64,000 bases of DNA from Exiguobacterium acetylicum (GCF_022170825.1 NZ_CP081878.1:1700001-1764000); one strand, 5' to 3'. Positions 53,691 to 62,938 are shown, numbered from the stretch's first letter. Notes: a model not told the origin generated them from the sequence alone. Numbers and translations are program-made.

Positions 53691-54149
53691 TTATCGAAAG
53701 ACGGGTCCAGTTTCTAACAAAAAATCGTTCCAAGCCGTTTGATGCAAGTCGCTATATAGTTTTGGCATCTGGTCTCTTTCAAAAAAAGCAACGTCTAGTG
53801 ATTCATCGGGATCAATCGTCAGCTGTCCACCGTTGATGTGGCAAACGAAAAAGTGCACGATCGGTTGAGCGACGTCGCCGGTTGGATAGACTTCTTCATA
53901 CTTCGAATAGATACCACTTAACCGTTCGATCGTGACATGAAAACCAGTCTCTTCGAAAATCTCACGCTGCGCAGCTTCTACGAGCGATTCTCCTAGTTCA
54001 AGTGCTCCACCGGGAAAGCCCCACTCCTGTTGCTCCCGTCGTTTTTGAAGAAGAATGCGCCCCTCCGTGTCGATGACAAAACCATCGGCAAAGTTCAACA
54101 TCACTTTTTCCTGACCCACCTTACTGCGGAGAAAACGAATGTAGTCCAT
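53691..54149 (-). CDS. Nudix hydrolase
   Basis: A 152-residue Nudix protein: box Gx5Ex7REIFEETGF at about residues 47-69, with MutT-like surroundings. Substrate unknown. GGAGGCGACAG precedes the ATG. The start overlaps the end of the alpha/beta hydrolase gene by 29 bases, so it is the last gene of that operon. Confidence 0.88.
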   Translation of the reverse strand: MDYIRFLRSKVGQEKVMLNFADGFVIDTEGRILLQKRREQQEWGFPGGALELGESLVEAAQREIFEETGFHVTIERLSGIYSKYEEVYPTGDVAQPIVHFFVCHINGGQLTIDPDESLDVAFFERDQMPKLYSDLHQTAWNDFLLETGPVFR

Positions 54150-54843
54150 CTGTCGCCTCCAACTGTTTGAATTGTTTTAGCCAGCCAATCAGTTGATCGA
54201 TCATCATGTCCGACACGGTGTGATTGATTCCAGAAAAGACACGTAATTCGGTCGCTTGATGAAAACCTGCTTGAATAGCTGACTCAAAGTAAGTCTGTTG
54301 AATTGATAACGGAATGATCTCATCAGCATCTCCGTGTAGGAGCAACCGCGGACGCTGATCCATTACATCAATCGGATCAAGCATCCATGGCGCCACTCCT
54401 TGCAGTGGCGGTCGACCGTCTCTTTCTCGGAATTGACGTTCGGCTTCAAGATAAGCGCCACCACCATTGATCGCAACGAGGGCTTTAGTCGGGAAACGTG
54501 CCAAGATTCCATGCGCAATGAAGCCACCCATCGACACACCGATGACGATCACATCTGAAGCATTCCAACCTGACTGCTTGATGATTTCTGTCGCTTCCGT
54601 AATCGATTGCTCGACGACCGACCAAAAATAGGTCGTCGTAACGTCCGGTTCAAATGGATTGTCGAGCGGCTCCCGCTGGTCGTGTCGAATGAGTTCTGGA
54701 ACGAAGACATCGTATCCTTCGTCAGCGAGTTGCTTAGCAAACGCCAGATAGGAAACAGCTGTACCGCCCCAGCCGTGGTAAAGCAGGATTGCTCCCGTTG
54801 GTTGAGAAGCCCGGACGATATGGACAGGAAAATCAAGCTTCAT
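54121..54843 (-). CDS. Alpha/beta hydrolase (BAAT/dienelactone-type)
   Basis: A 240-residue hydrolase: oxyanion-loop LLYHGWGG near residue 20, nucleophile GVSMGG (Ser near 102), acid in LLLHGDADEII near 168 and His in FSGINHTVS near 207. Function: cleavage of an ester, amide or thioester; YitV-like. The ATG at 54843 overlaps the end of the RDD-like gene by 11 bases; a weak GAAGAGAAAAG leader serves. Confidence 0.85.
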   Translation of the reverse strand: MKLDFPVHIVRASQPTGAILLYHGWGGTAVSYLAFAKQLADEGYDVFVPELIRHDQREPLDNPFEPDVTTTYFWSVVEQSITEATEIIKQSGWNASDVIVIGVSMGGFIAHGILARFPTKALVAINGGGAYLEAERQFRERDGRPPLQGVAPWMLDPIDVMDQRPRLLLHGDADEIIPLSIQQTYFESAIQAGFHQATELRVFSGINHTVSDMMIDQLIGWLKQFKQLEATDGLHSFSPQ

Positions 54844-55243
54844 TTCTTTTCTCTTCTTTCGTGCGGACGATCGTCTGTGCGAAGTCATCTTCTGGTAATC
54901 GTTGACCATCTTCGAGGAAAGGTTTCCAGTACGGTCGGATCTTAAATAATGAGACCGTGTCACGATAAACCGTTCGCCGGACAACTTGTTTCGTCGTCAA
55001 CGGCAATCCGTTCTTATCTTCGACCTGAATACCGCAGATCTGACCACCAATCGATTTTCCGTTCAATAGTTTTAATTGTGCGATTTCTCCTAGAAAACTA
55101 ATCGTCGGTTGTGTCACGACGGCATGGATGACTTCTGATTTCACGCGTCGTAAGACCGTTTTTTCGATGACGACAGAAAGTCCTAAATAGACGGCTTGGT
55201 TGATGATGTATGCGCCAATTCGTCGTTTTGTCCTTGAATGCAT
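54833..55243 (-). CDS. RDD-like membrane-associated protein
   Basis: A 136-residue protein with part of the RDD pattern (GKSIGGQICGIQVEDKNGLPLTTKQVVRRTVYRD, residues 62-95) but only one or two weak membrane segments at the N-terminus. Function unknown. AAGGAGGACCACTC precedes the ATG and overlaps the stop of the small gene before it. Part of a four-gene run. Confidence 0.68.
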   Translation of the reverse strand: MHSRTKRRIGAYIINQAVYLGLSVVIEKTVLRRVKSEVIHAVVTQPTISFLGEIAQLKLLNGKSIGGQICGIQVEDKNGLPLTTKQVVRRTVYRDTVSLFKIRPYWKPFLEDGQRLPEDDFAQTIVRTKEEKRNEA

Positions 55244-55255
55244 GAGTGGTCCTCC

Positions 55256-55423
55256 TTATACGTTGAAGTAGACGACAGCGCCGAGTGCACTGACAGCAAC
55301 CAAATAAAAGACGATTGCGAGTCGTTTGTTTGCGGCAGAGATATCCTTTCGAACGAGAATTTTACTATACCGAAACGTTAAGAATGCGAATACGAGCAAT
55401 GCTACGATCACTAATGGCTCCAT
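55256..55423 (-). CDS. Small two-helix membrane protein, 55 residues
   Basis: ATG at 55421-55423 behind AAAAGGGGGGAATCAA. Two hydrophobic segments (about residues 3-17 and 36-53) joined by a basic loop (RYSKILVRKDISAANKR). Stop TAA lies inside the ribosome binding site of the RDD-like gene, so it heads the operon small protein, RDD-like, hydrolase, Nudix. No family recognised. Confidence 0.7.
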   Translation of the reverse strand: MEPLVIVALLVFAFLTFRYSKILVRKDISAANKRLAIVFYLVAVSALGAVVYFNV

Positions 55424-55548
55424 TTGATTCCCCCCTTTTCTCTCTTATTCTACATGATATGCGTTCTTAAATTGTTATATTTTACAAGTAAAGTAGTATA
55501 TGCTTGTTCCATACATAATCGATCTTACATTGAAATGAGGTTTTAACT

Positions 55549-56472
55549 TTGAAGACTACAACCATTTGTTGTCTCGTCGCGTCTAAAACGCCTGGTTATC
55601 TCACTCGGGAACTCCCGACACTCGGCATTCATGACGTTCAAATTCGCACTCTTGCTGGTGCCGTCAGCATTGGCGCCGAGCTCCCGCAATGGCTTGAACA
55701 AGACATGACGATAACCGACTATCACTATCCGCTCGAGACTGGTTATGAGAGTTACGGCGAAGTAATGGCTGTTGGCGACGCGGTTCAAATCGTCAAGCCA
55801 GGTGATCGTGTCATCAGCTTTTATGGTCACAGGGATCAAGCAATCGTTTCGGATTCGAAAATCATTCTTGTTCCTTCCCATATTTCAGCACGCGAAGCTT
55901 TACTACTGATCCTGTCTTGTGACGCGGCAAAAGGCGTAAGGAAACTGACATTAACACCAGACTCACGGGTTCTCGTGACCGGAATGGGAACGATCGGTTT
56001 ACTAGCGGTACACTACTTACGGCATTACTTTAATGTCCGTCAGATTGATGTCATTGAACCACTCGCTTCTCGCGCTGAATTTGCGCGCCAGTTAGGTGCA
56101 TATGTCGTCACACCAAATTCAGATGTGTATGACGTCGCCATCGAATGTTCCGGACGACAGGCCGCCTTTGCCGAGCTCCAGTCCGCTGTCCGTCCTCATG
56201 GAACGATCTGTGTCTTATCGGATGGCAACCGGGAAGCCTTGACGTTAACTCCCGCTTTTCACGCAAAAGAACTACAAATTGTTGCTTCTAGTGATGGTTG
56301 GGATTATCGCAAACATGCAGACTGGCTCTTTGCAGACGAGCGTCTCGCAACCTTACCTGATTTGTTCGAACAGGAGACAACGTTTAGCAATCTCGCAAAT
56401 TGTTTCACTTCCTTGATGCACTCAACGCAACTACCAATCAAAGTGTTCGTCGATTACGACAAGACATGCTGA
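55549..56472 (+). CDS. Zinc-binding-dehydrogenase-like MDR family oxidoreductase
   Basis: A 307-residue medium-chain dehydrogenase/reductase: GroES-like N-terminal domain (TGYESYGEVMAVGDAVQ, residues 65-81, PGDRVISFYGHRDQAIV), then a Rossmann domain with VTGMGTIGLLAVHYLRHYF (about 147-165). It lacks the four-Cys structural zinc loop and is shorter than normal ADHs. Start is TTG at 55549-55551 with GAGG 10 bases upstream. Substrate unknown. Confidence 0.82.
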   Translation: MKTTTICCLVASKTPGYLTRELPTLGIHDVQIRTLAGAVSIGAELPQWLEQDMTITDYHYPLETGYESYGEVMAVGDAVQIVKPGDRVISFYGHRDQAIVSDSKIILVPSHISAREALLLILSCDAAKGVRKLTLTPDSRVLVTGMGTIGLLAVHYLRHYFNVRQIDVIEPLASRAEFARQLGAYVVTPNSDVYDVAIECSGRQAAFAELQSAVRPHGTICVLSDGNREALTLTPAFHAKELQIVASSDGWDYRKHADWLFADERLATLPDLFEQETTFSNLANCFTSLMHSTQLPIKVFVDYDKTC

Positions 56473-57050
56473 ACGCCGTTCGGATCCGTCCCTACTAGCG
56501 ACGCGCCAGAGAAGACCGCTTCTTGTAAGACGGTCTTCTCCCCGCGGACGGTTTGAATTTGCGGAATCGGTCGGTCGAACAGCTTCGCTAAATCTTTCTC
56601 TAATCCTTCACGTGGCGTCGATAGGACGAGACGCACGAGTTCCGTTCCGTCAGCATCCGCAATCGCATCTTCGTGCGTTTGCAGCTCAATCCGTAATCCG
56701 TACGGCGTCTGCAAGAACGTCCGACGCTCGTTCGCTTGGATCGTGAACGATAACGTTCCTGCGCGGTCGAGAATCGCTTGCAAGTCATCCGACTGAATCA
56801 AAAACCCGATATGATCAAAACGTACCGTCTTACCGAATCCGATCGTTACGTTGACTGCTCCACGTTTCATTTCAATAATTCGAAACAAGATGTGATCTGT
56901 TCGAAAGTCGTCCCATGTCAAGGGCGGATTGAATGCATTGAATTCTCCATCTTTTTTCCCGATGCGCTGGGAAACGTGGAATCCGCGTGCTGTGTACCAG
57001 GCTTCTGTTTCTTCCAAATGTGGTGTCCAAATATGATAATGAAATAGCAT
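56454..57050 (-). CDS. VOC family protein
   Basis: A 198-residue protein with VOC-type strands (HYHIWTPHLEETEAWYTARGF at the N-terminus, split by my limit here; VRFDHIGFLI near residue 77; LRIELQTHED near 120) and a C-terminal extension. Metal ligands seen: His6 and the histidine in DHIGF plus glutamate in IELQ. Function unknown. The stop overlaps the convergent dehydrogenase by 19 bases. It starts right after the DUF5694-like gene ends, on the same strand. Confidence 0.78.
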   Translation of the reverse strand: MLFHYHIWTPHLEETEAWYTARGFHVSQRIGKKDGEFNAFNPPLTWDDFRTDHILFRIIEMKRGAVNVTIGFGKTVRFDHIGFLIQSDDLQAILDRAGTLSFTIQANERRTFLQTPYGLRIELQTHEDAIADADGTELVRLVLSTPREGLEKDLAKLFDRPIPQIQTVRGEKTVLQEAVFSGASLVGTDPNGVQHVLS

Positions 57051-57782
57051 TTATATACACTCCTTTTCGTTGTTCCAATCGTTCCACGTCATCACTTCGA
57101 CTTGGTTTGATTCGTTCAAGTACTGTCGTAATAATGGGAGGTGTGCCGCACCGTACAGACAGACAATCCGTTCGGTCGTCTGAGCGAGTTGTAATAGACG
57201 AGTAGCAATCTTTTGATTACGAACATGCCAATAGTTATCGATCCAGATTCGCCCATTCTCCAGCCGTTCGATTTCCTTATAGACTGTAGCCGATGCTGTA
57301 ATCGTCTGTTCATTGTGCAATAGATCGAGCCAATCGGAAAATGATAACTGCTCCATCGCTTGTTCTAACTGATGCGTCCGCTTCGTCTCAGTAGCAATAA
57401 CCGTCTCGAACTCTTCCGGATGAAGCGCACGAATCTCTCCTAAATTCGGGACATCTGAAACAGATTCATTCCAGTCCACCCCGTGTAGATGCGCTAGTCC
57501 AGCCATTCGTGCCAAACGAAAACCAATTTGTTCCCGTTCATTATCGGTTAAATCGCTCTCGTGTTGATACGTTTCATATGTATGTTGCACGTCACCCATC
57601 CGTTCAGGTGACGTCTCAAGGGCAACGCATGTTGGTCGAAATGTGTTCAATCGGGCAATGACTTGTTTGATCTCACGTTGCCGTCGTTCTGACGTGACAT
57701 CAAAAATCGTCGGACGAATCATATCTCCATTTGCTGGTCGATCAAGATGGAACATGCCCATCAGTAAAATCTGAGGTTTCAT
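57051..57782 (-). CDS. DUF5694-like protein (TraB/ChaN-type fold)
   Basis: A 243-residue protein: ILLMGMFHLDRP at the N-terminus, CVALETSPERMG near residue 50 and CLYGAAHLPLLRQYL near 213 are the three signatures of DUF5694, related to TraB/PrgY-type families with His/Glu pairs for metal binding. Activity unknown. Start at 57782 behind AAGGGGGAG. It abuts the VOC gene (stop at 57051, next start at 57050), so both are one operon. Confidence 0.78.
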   Translation of the reverse strand: MKPQILLMGMFHLDRPANGDMIRPTIFDVTSERRQREIKQVIARLNTFRPTCVALETSPERMGDVQHTYETYQHESDLTDNEREQIGFRLARMAGLAHLHGVDWNESVSDVPNLGEIRALHPEEFETVIATETKRTHQLEQAMEQLSFSDWLDLLHNEQTITASATVYKEIERLENGRIWIDNYWHVRNQKIATRLLQLAQTTERIVCLYGAAHLPLLRQYLNESNQVEVMTWNDWNNEKECI

Positions 57783-57967
57783 CAACACTCCCCCTTTTCC
57801 TGATTTTACCTTATCCTCTTCCATTAATGCGACAATTACATATTATGAATCTAGGCGAACGATTTTAAGTTACAGAATCGACACTAATTAGTTAACCACC
57901 CATAATCAAAAGGAAAATAATCCAATATATGGTATCATTAATCAACATTTATACAAGGAGGTTTCCC

Positions 57968-58327
57968 ATGAAAAAAACACTCGCCATATTTGCAATCGGA
58001 TTTTTCTTTGTATTAATTGGGTGTAATCCGGATGGAACAGAAGAGAACGGTAGCTACGCCATGATTGTCGTTGTTAATAACAAAGAATATAACGGAACAG
58101 AAGAAAAATTAGATGTATTAAAACAACGAAGTGCAGAGATTAGTAAAATACTTAAGAAAACAAAAGCGTATGAAATGCCTCAAGAGAACAGTCAATCGAA
58201 TTCTTTTTCGGTCGGATCTACCATCTATTCTGTTAAGGGAACAGATGATTTTATCATCGTAAAAGACAAGAAAAATAAAAAATGGCTTTTACAAAAGACC
58301 AGGGACATCGAAAAAAAGTTGAACTGA
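57968..58327 (+). CDS. Small lipoprotein of unknown function, AT-rich
   Basis: A 119-residue lipoprotein: signal of 18 residues ending in the lipobox LIGC (Cys19), then a Lys/Asn-rich soluble domain (NNKEYNGTEEKLDVLKQRSAEISKIL). It resembles small DUF4467-like outer-surface lipoproteins of Bacillales but I cannot assign a family. Clearly AT-rich compared with neighbours. AAGGAGGTTTCCC precedes the ATG. Confidence 0.72.
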   Translation: MKKTLAIFAIGFFFVLIGCNPDGTEENGSYAMIVVVNNKEYNGTEEKLDVLKQRSAEISKILKKTKAYEMPQENSQSNSFSVGSTIYSVKGTDDFIIVKDKKNKKWLLQKTRDIEKKLN

Positions 58328-58464
58328 CTTACATTTGTGAATCATTATAAAAAATTTGTATTTTAACTAAAAAGTACAGGAACGATTTGCTTATGAGGCG
58401 TAGAGTTACAACCTTTTTCTTATCGCTTTAACTAGCACTCTAAAATAAACGCTAATATACAAAA

Positions 58465-58489
58465 AGTGGACAGAATGCGTCTGTCCACT
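58465..58489 (-). terminator. Terminator of the first ligase gene
   Basis: Perfect 10-bp stem (AGTGGACAGA / TCTGTCCACT) with 5-base loop; on the minus strand followed by TTTTTGT. Confidence 0.9.
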
Positions 58490-58493
58490 CGAG

Positions 58494-59846
58494 TCATCCG
58501 GTTAAGCTAGATTTGACCAACAATATTTTTCCGCTTTCCTCGGCATCGATAAAAGAGACCGCTCTAACATCTAACCTAATTTCACGTCCGAACAGCAAAT
58601 ACAATCGCTCCATCAGAAGTTGTTCGTCTGCATCCTTGAACCGCTCCGCGTCAGGAACATAGTAGATCGAGACACTATCTGGTGTCTCCTGCACATACTG
58701 AATCCGTCCGATGCTATTTGGCAAATGTTTAACGAGACTCGACAGTTGCGCTTCAAAAATCTTTTGCCCATCCGGTTTTTGGACGAACGCTCGTCCCCTT
58801 CCATCAATCGAATCGATGATTGGTCCCGGGTGACCACAGGAGCAGGTACGCTGACTAAGCGTCATCCGATCTCCGACTCGGTATCGAATGAGTGGTGTCC
58901 CATGTGTATCAAAACTCGTCACGAGAATCTCCCCATCTACATCCAGTTCAATGATCCCCATCTCATGATGCAAATGTTTTTGCCCAAACCGACATTCCGA
59001 GACGATTGGTGCCCCTTCAGACGATGCATACTGATCAAAGATCGGTCCGTGAAACACTTCTTCGATCACTTGACGCTCCTCCGTATCGATTCGTTCAGCC
59101 GTCGGAAAGATTGCAATCGGTTGACAGGTTAAGCGAATCCCCTCTCGTTTCGCAAACCGGGCAAGTTCAATCATCGCAGATGGAAGCCCATCGATTGTTT
59201 CCGGTTGAAAACGCTCGATTGCTTCGAGATATGCTGCCATCGTTCGTGGCGATAATCGTTTCACCGTAAATAAGAGTTGATTCGCCGCTCGGTTCATCCG
59301 CCAGTAAACATCCGTCTGTTGCCGCTCCGGTACTAAATCTTGCGCTGTAAAACTCACACGACGCATCCCGCGTCGCACTCCATGCGTCGCCTTGAAATAA
59401 TCGAGATGTGCCATGCGAATTTGCATATCCGGTACGGTGTATCGCACTTGAAGTGACATGCCAGTTGTTCCACCCGTTTTTCCGATAATCGGTGCAGGGA
59501 TGTCCGTTCGAATTTCTTCCATCCGCGTTCGTAGTATTTCTTTTGATAACACAGGGATATTTTTGAGTTCTGATAAATCTTTTAATGGTAAGTGAATGTC
59601 ATTCGAAAGGAAGAGGTGTTGGTAATAAGGGCTGTGCTCGGCACAGAAGCGAAGGAAGTCATTCAAACGATCAAGTTGGTCTGCTTCGACGTCAATCGTC
59701 ATATGCTCTCGCTTGAGGAGCGTCTGAAGTCGTTCTTGATAGACCGGTCCATAACGTTCGCGATGCAATTGATACCCATAGAGGGTTGTGAAGAGGTGTT
59801 GGAGAAATAGAGGAGAGCGATTGTAAATCTGCTCTTTGATACCCAT
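58494..59846 (-). CDS. CapK/PaaK-type adenylate-forming enzyme (copy 1)
   Basis: A 450-residue member of the phenylacetate-CoA ligase-like family. The AMP-binding P-loop is GKTGGTTGMS (about residues 121-130), YASSEGAPIV follows near 242, and RYRVGDRM with the CSCGHPGP zinc-like knuckle near 313-330. CapK-type members are linked to capsule or cell-surface polymer synthesis, but the acid substrate is unknown. Start at 59846 behind AAAGGACG. It is a paralogue of the gene at 60934 (about two thirds of the residues in the C-terminal half are identical), and is divergent from the AraC regulator. Confidence 0.83.
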   Translation of the reverse strand: MGIKEQIYNRSPLFLQHLFTTLYGYQLHRERYGPVYQERLQTLLKREHMTIDVEADQLDRLNDFLRFCAEHSPYYQHLFLSNDIHLPLKDLSELKNIPVLSKEILRTRMEEIRTDIPAPIIGKTGGTTGMSLQVRYTVPDMQIRMAHLDYFKATHGVRRGMRRVSFTAQDLVPERQQTDVYWRMNRAANQLLFTVKRLSPRTMAAYLEAIERFQPETIDGLPSAMIELARFAKREGIRLTCQPIAIFPTAERIDTEERQVIEEVFHGPIFDQYASSEGAPIVSECRFGQKHLHHEMGIIELDVDGEILVTSFDTHGTPLIRYRVGDRMTLSQRTCSCGHPGPIIDSIDGRGRAFVQKPDGQKIFEAQLSSLVKHLPNSIGRIQYVQETPDSVSIYYVPDAERFKDADEQLLMERLYLLFGREIRLDVRAVSFIDAEESGKILLVKSSLTG

Positions 59847-59939
59847 GTCATCACGTCCTTTCGCAAGGGAAGTAACGGTTACGATGACTCTACGATAGCG
59901 TATGTACCTGACAAAAATATGACAAAAAGAAAAAACTTT

Positions 59940-59973
59940 CAACCTGACAAATTGAGATCGTCTCGGACAGGTT
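59940..59973. promoter_or_regulatory. Nested dyad between ligase 1 and the AraC gene
   Basis: AACCTG (about 59940-59945) and CAGGTT (about 59968-59973) enclose an inner GAGA-TCG-TCTC. It is in the 171-bp divergent region, in front of the AraC gene, and could bind the AraC-GyrI protein. Confidence 0.45.
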
Positions 59974-60017
59974 AATTGCACATCACACCACTATACTGAA
60001 GTCAAGGAGGTGACAGG

Positions 60018-60872
60018 ATGTGGCTCGAATCGATTCAACGTGTCATTGATCATATCGAAGATCATTTAGAAGATCCGCTTGATCTCAACGTTTTGACGAA
60101 AGTGGCTCATATGCAGGCTTATCCCTTACAACGGACATTTGCATTGCTTGCGATGATGACGTTACCGGAATACATCCGAGGACGACGTCTGACGCTTGCT
60201 GCCCAACAGTTGATCCAAACAGACGAAAAAATCATCGATCTCGCCTTACGGTTTGGTTATGAGACGCCAGAAGCTTTCTCGAAAGCTTTCAAACGACAAC
60301 ATGGTTGTTCCCCGACGTTGATGCGAAGCGAGCGACGTCCGATTCACGCCTATAACCGCCTGAGCATTCAGGTGACATTGAAAGGAATGGAGCAAATGAA
60401 CTATCAACTCATCGAACGACCGGCTATACAGATTTCCGGCTGGCGGAAAAACTTCCCGACACAAGATGGTGCCCAACAACAATTGATCCCATTATTTTGG
60501 AATGACGTGAACAATTCTGGTCAAGACGCTACCTTGTTCAAACAAAATGATGGTCAGATTGAGGGTGTGATCGGGGTGTGCTCCAACTTCACGGAAAAAT
60601 CAATGGATTATTGGATTGCGACGACGACAACGGAAGTCCTACCTGGTCAAGAAACGATGACGATTCCAGCGAGTCTTTGGGCAACGTTCCCGGTCATCGG
60701 TCCGATGCCACATGCCATCCAAGAGATGTGGCATCGGATCTATCAAGAATGGCTACCGTCACATGGATATGATCCCCTTCCTCACGCCGAACTCGAAGTC
60801 TATTCGTCAGGCGATCCGTCTGCATCTGATTATCAATCCGCTATCTGGATTCCGGTGCGTCCGCGAGACTAA
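60018..60872 (+). CDS. AraC family regulator with GyrI-like effector domain
   Basis: A 284-residue protein: two HTH motifs of the AraC type at about residues 8-105 (DLNVLTKVAHMQAYPLQRTF and KIIDLALRFGYETPEAFSKAF), and a GyrI/SOUL-like effector-binding domain at about 125-282. Such regulators (BmrR/Rob-like effector fold) sense hydrophobic compounds. It is placed exactly between two paralogous ligase genes, so control of one or both is likely. GGAGGTGACAGG precedes the ATG. Confidence 0.88.
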   Translation: MWLESIQRVIDHIEDHLEDPLDLNVLTKVAHMQAYPLQRTFALLAMMTLPEYIRGRRLTLAAQQLIQTDEKIIDLALRFGYETPEAFSKAFKRQHGCSPTLMRSERRPIHAYNRLSIQVTLKGMEQMNYQLIERPAIQISGWRKNFPTQDGAQQQLIPLFWNDVNNSGQDATLFKQNDGQIEGVIGVCSNFTEKSMDYWIATTTTEVLPGQETMTIPASLWATFPVIGPMPHAIQEMWHRIYQEWLPSHGYDPLPHAELEVYSSGDPSASDYQSAIWIPVRPRD

Positions 60873-60890
60873 GTTTTTTTCTACACACTA

Positions 60891-60924
60891 AAAGACGAGA
60901 TCTTCAATGATCTCGCCTTTTCTT
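60891..60924. terminator. Bidirectional terminator
   Basis: AAAGACGAGATC (60891-60902) pairs with GATCTCGCCTTT (60909-60920), one mismatch, 6-base loop, followed by TCTTT. Between convergent araC-like gene and ligase copy 2. Confidence 0.82.
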
Positions 60925-60933
60925 TATTATTCG

Positions 60934-62283
60934 TCAGGCATATTGTTGTTTAATCAATAACGTCTTCCCACTAATTTCTTTCGGAATTTCGGGTACTGCT
61001 CGCATGACGACATTCAATTGTCCATCAAATAATCGATCCAAGATGAAAAATAGTTTTTTCTCATGTTCTGTTTCAAAACATCGTTCATCCGGTACATATA
61101 ACAGAATAACCTCATCATGCGTCTCTTGGATATATTGCACCCGTTCGATACAGTTTGGAAAAGCCCGAACGATGCCAGCAAGTTCGCCCTCAAAGACACG
61201 ATGTCCGTTTCTTAACTGAATGAAGCTTCGCCCGCGTCCGTCGATTGAAGCAATGATTGGTCCTCGATGGCCGCACGGACAGGTTTCTTGACTCATTGTC
61301 ATGCGATCGCCGACACGGTACCGGACGAGTGGTGTGCCATGTGTATCAAAACTCGTCACGAGAATTTCCCCATCTTCATCGCGTTCAATGATCCCCATCT
61401 CATAATGGAGATGTTTTTTCCCATACGGACATTCCGCGACGATCGGTGCTCCTTCTGAAGAAGCATACTGATCATAGATCGGTGCATGAAAGACGTCTTC
61501 GACGAGTGCTCGTTCTTCTGCCGTCATCATCTCTGCTGTCGGGAAAATCGCTTTCGGACGAAACGTACAGGTCATGCCATACTTTTTAGCATACCGTGCG
61601 ACTTCAATCATTCCTGAAGGTAATCCGTCAATCGATTCCGGCTGAAACCGGTTGAGTTGTTCGATGTATGCAGCAGCCGTTTTCGGGTTAATGTTCTTGA
61701 TCGAGAACAACATCTGATTGATGACCTTGTTCATCCGCCAATAAACCGGTGCCTTTTGTTGAGGTGAGGCGAGCGTTTGACCGGTAAAACTCGCACGACG
61801 CATTCCTTGATCGACACCATGGGTCCACTTGAAAAAGTCGAGATGTGCCATCCGGATTTGCATGTCTTCTTTCGTGTAATGGACTTGAATCGACTTCCCT
61901 GTCGTCCCACCTGTTTTACCAAGAATCGGCGCGTGAACTCGCGCATGAACGCTCTCATTTTTTTGTCGTAAGACTTCCTTCGTCAAGAGTGGAATCTGTT
62001 TTAGTTCGTCGATTGATTGTAAGGGAAGGTTCAATGAAATGGAAGAGAATAACTCCTCATAATACGGACTATGCGTTTGACAAAAATAAAGGAATTCGTT
62101 CAATCGGTGCAACTGCTCTGCCTGGACGTCATTTGGTTGTCCTAACTTTTGCTTCAGTTCTTGTAACCGTTGTTGATAGGCTGTACCGTACCGTTCGTGA
62201 AACAGACGACGTCCTTGTAACGTTGTCAACAAGTTTTGGATGAAGATCGGTGAATGAAAGTAGATTGATTCTTTGAGCTGCAT
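60934..62283 (-). CDS. CapK/PaaK-type adenylate-forming enzyme (copy 2)
   Basis: A 449-residue paralogue of the protein at 58494, co-linear from end to end: IYFHSPIFIQNLLTTLQGRRL, P-loop GKTGGTTGKS, YASSEGAPIVAE, GEILVTSFDTHGTPLVRYRVGD and the CPCGHRGP knuckle. It differs mostly in the C-terminal ninety residues, where the substrate-binding part of such enzymes is. Convergent with the AraC gene. The duplication and shared regulator point to related but distinct substrates. Confidence 0.83.
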   Translation of the reverse strand: MQLKESIYFHSPIFIQNLLTTLQGRRLFHERYGTAYQQRLQELKQKLGQPNDVQAEQLHRLNEFLYFCQTHSPYYEELFSSISLNLPLQSIDELKQIPLLTKEVLRQKNESVHARVHAPILGKTGGTTGKSIQVHYTKEDMQIRMAHLDFFKWTHGVDQGMRRASFTGQTLASPQQKAPVYWRMNKVINQMLFSIKNINPKTAAAYIEQLNRFQPESIDGLPSGMIEVARYAKKYGMTCTFRPKAIFPTAEMMTAEERALVEDVFHAPIYDQYASSEGAPIVAECPYGKKHLHYEMGIIERDEDGEILVTSFDTHGTPLVRYRVGDRMTMSQETCPCGHRGPIIASIDGRGRSFIQLRNGHRVFEGELAGIVRAFPNCIERVQYIQETHDEVILLYVPDERCFETEHEKKLFFILDRLFDGQLNVVMRAVPEIPKEISGKTLLIKQQYA

Positions 62284-62488
62284 GATGTCACTCCTTCCAT
62301 AGTTTGACCACCTTTTACTGATACTTTCATCTTATTTCCAGTCGTCGCCCAACTCAATTAGTTCTTCGTGAATAAACTTAGCTTTTATTTTCATGGCGAT
62401 TTATTTTTGTAAACTTTAATTCACTAACTTCTTCTCACAATATTTTTAATTACACCTTCTTCTCTCGAGATTCATCGTACACAAAAAA

Positions 62489-62528
62489 ATCTGACCATCG
62501 AAGCGAATAGCCACTTCGTTGATCAGAT
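62489..62528 (-). terminator. Terminator of the DUF6075-like gene
   Basis: ATCTGACCATCGAAG (62489-62503) pairs with CTTCGTTGATCAGAT (62514-62528) with two mismatches; on the minus strand followed by TTTTTTTGTG. Confidence 0.85.
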
Positions 62529-62542
62529 CTATCGATTACACA

Positions 62543-62938
62543 TCATGATTTAGTCGTTTGCCTCTCAAGCACGCTTATCCCATACGTCCGCAATTTAATG
62601 GCTTCGAGCACAAGCATCATCTGTTGCTCATCCGATTGTTCAATCAGTTCGATGATCGTAATCGTCGTCCGACCGTTATACAGCTGAACAAGCAGATTGG
62701 CAACAGCTTCTTTACTAGAATCTAAAAATCGTTCTGCCAAAAATTCTCGGTCAAAGAACTCGCCGCTGTCTGGGAAAAAATAGTCTGAAAAGCGCTCTAG
62801 GATTTGTGGATATGCTGTTGCAAGATACAACATCGATAACATTGCCGCATCCTGCCGTTTCCTTGATTTTAAGCGTCTCCACAACAGATCGAATCGTCGC
62901 TCATGTCCATCTTGCATGAATTGTATCGTCTGCATCAT
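62543..62938 (-). CDS. DUF6075-like protein, 131 residues
   Basis: A soluble helical protein whose ending (LLVQLYNGRTTITIIELIEQ and LVLEAIKLRTYGIS) resembles the DUF6075 family of Bacillus phage and plasmid proteins. Function unknown. GAGGGGGCC precedes the ATG; a second ATG one codon on is equally possible. Flanked by the second ligase gene on one side and the NAD-binding protein on the other. Confidence 0.6.
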   Translation of the reverse strand: MMQTIQFMQDGHERRFDLLWRRLKSRKRQDAAMLSMLYLATAYPQILERFSDYFFPDSGEFFDREFLAERFLDSSKEAVANLLVQLYNGRTTITIIELIEQSDEQQMMLVLEAIKLRTYGISVLERQTTKS

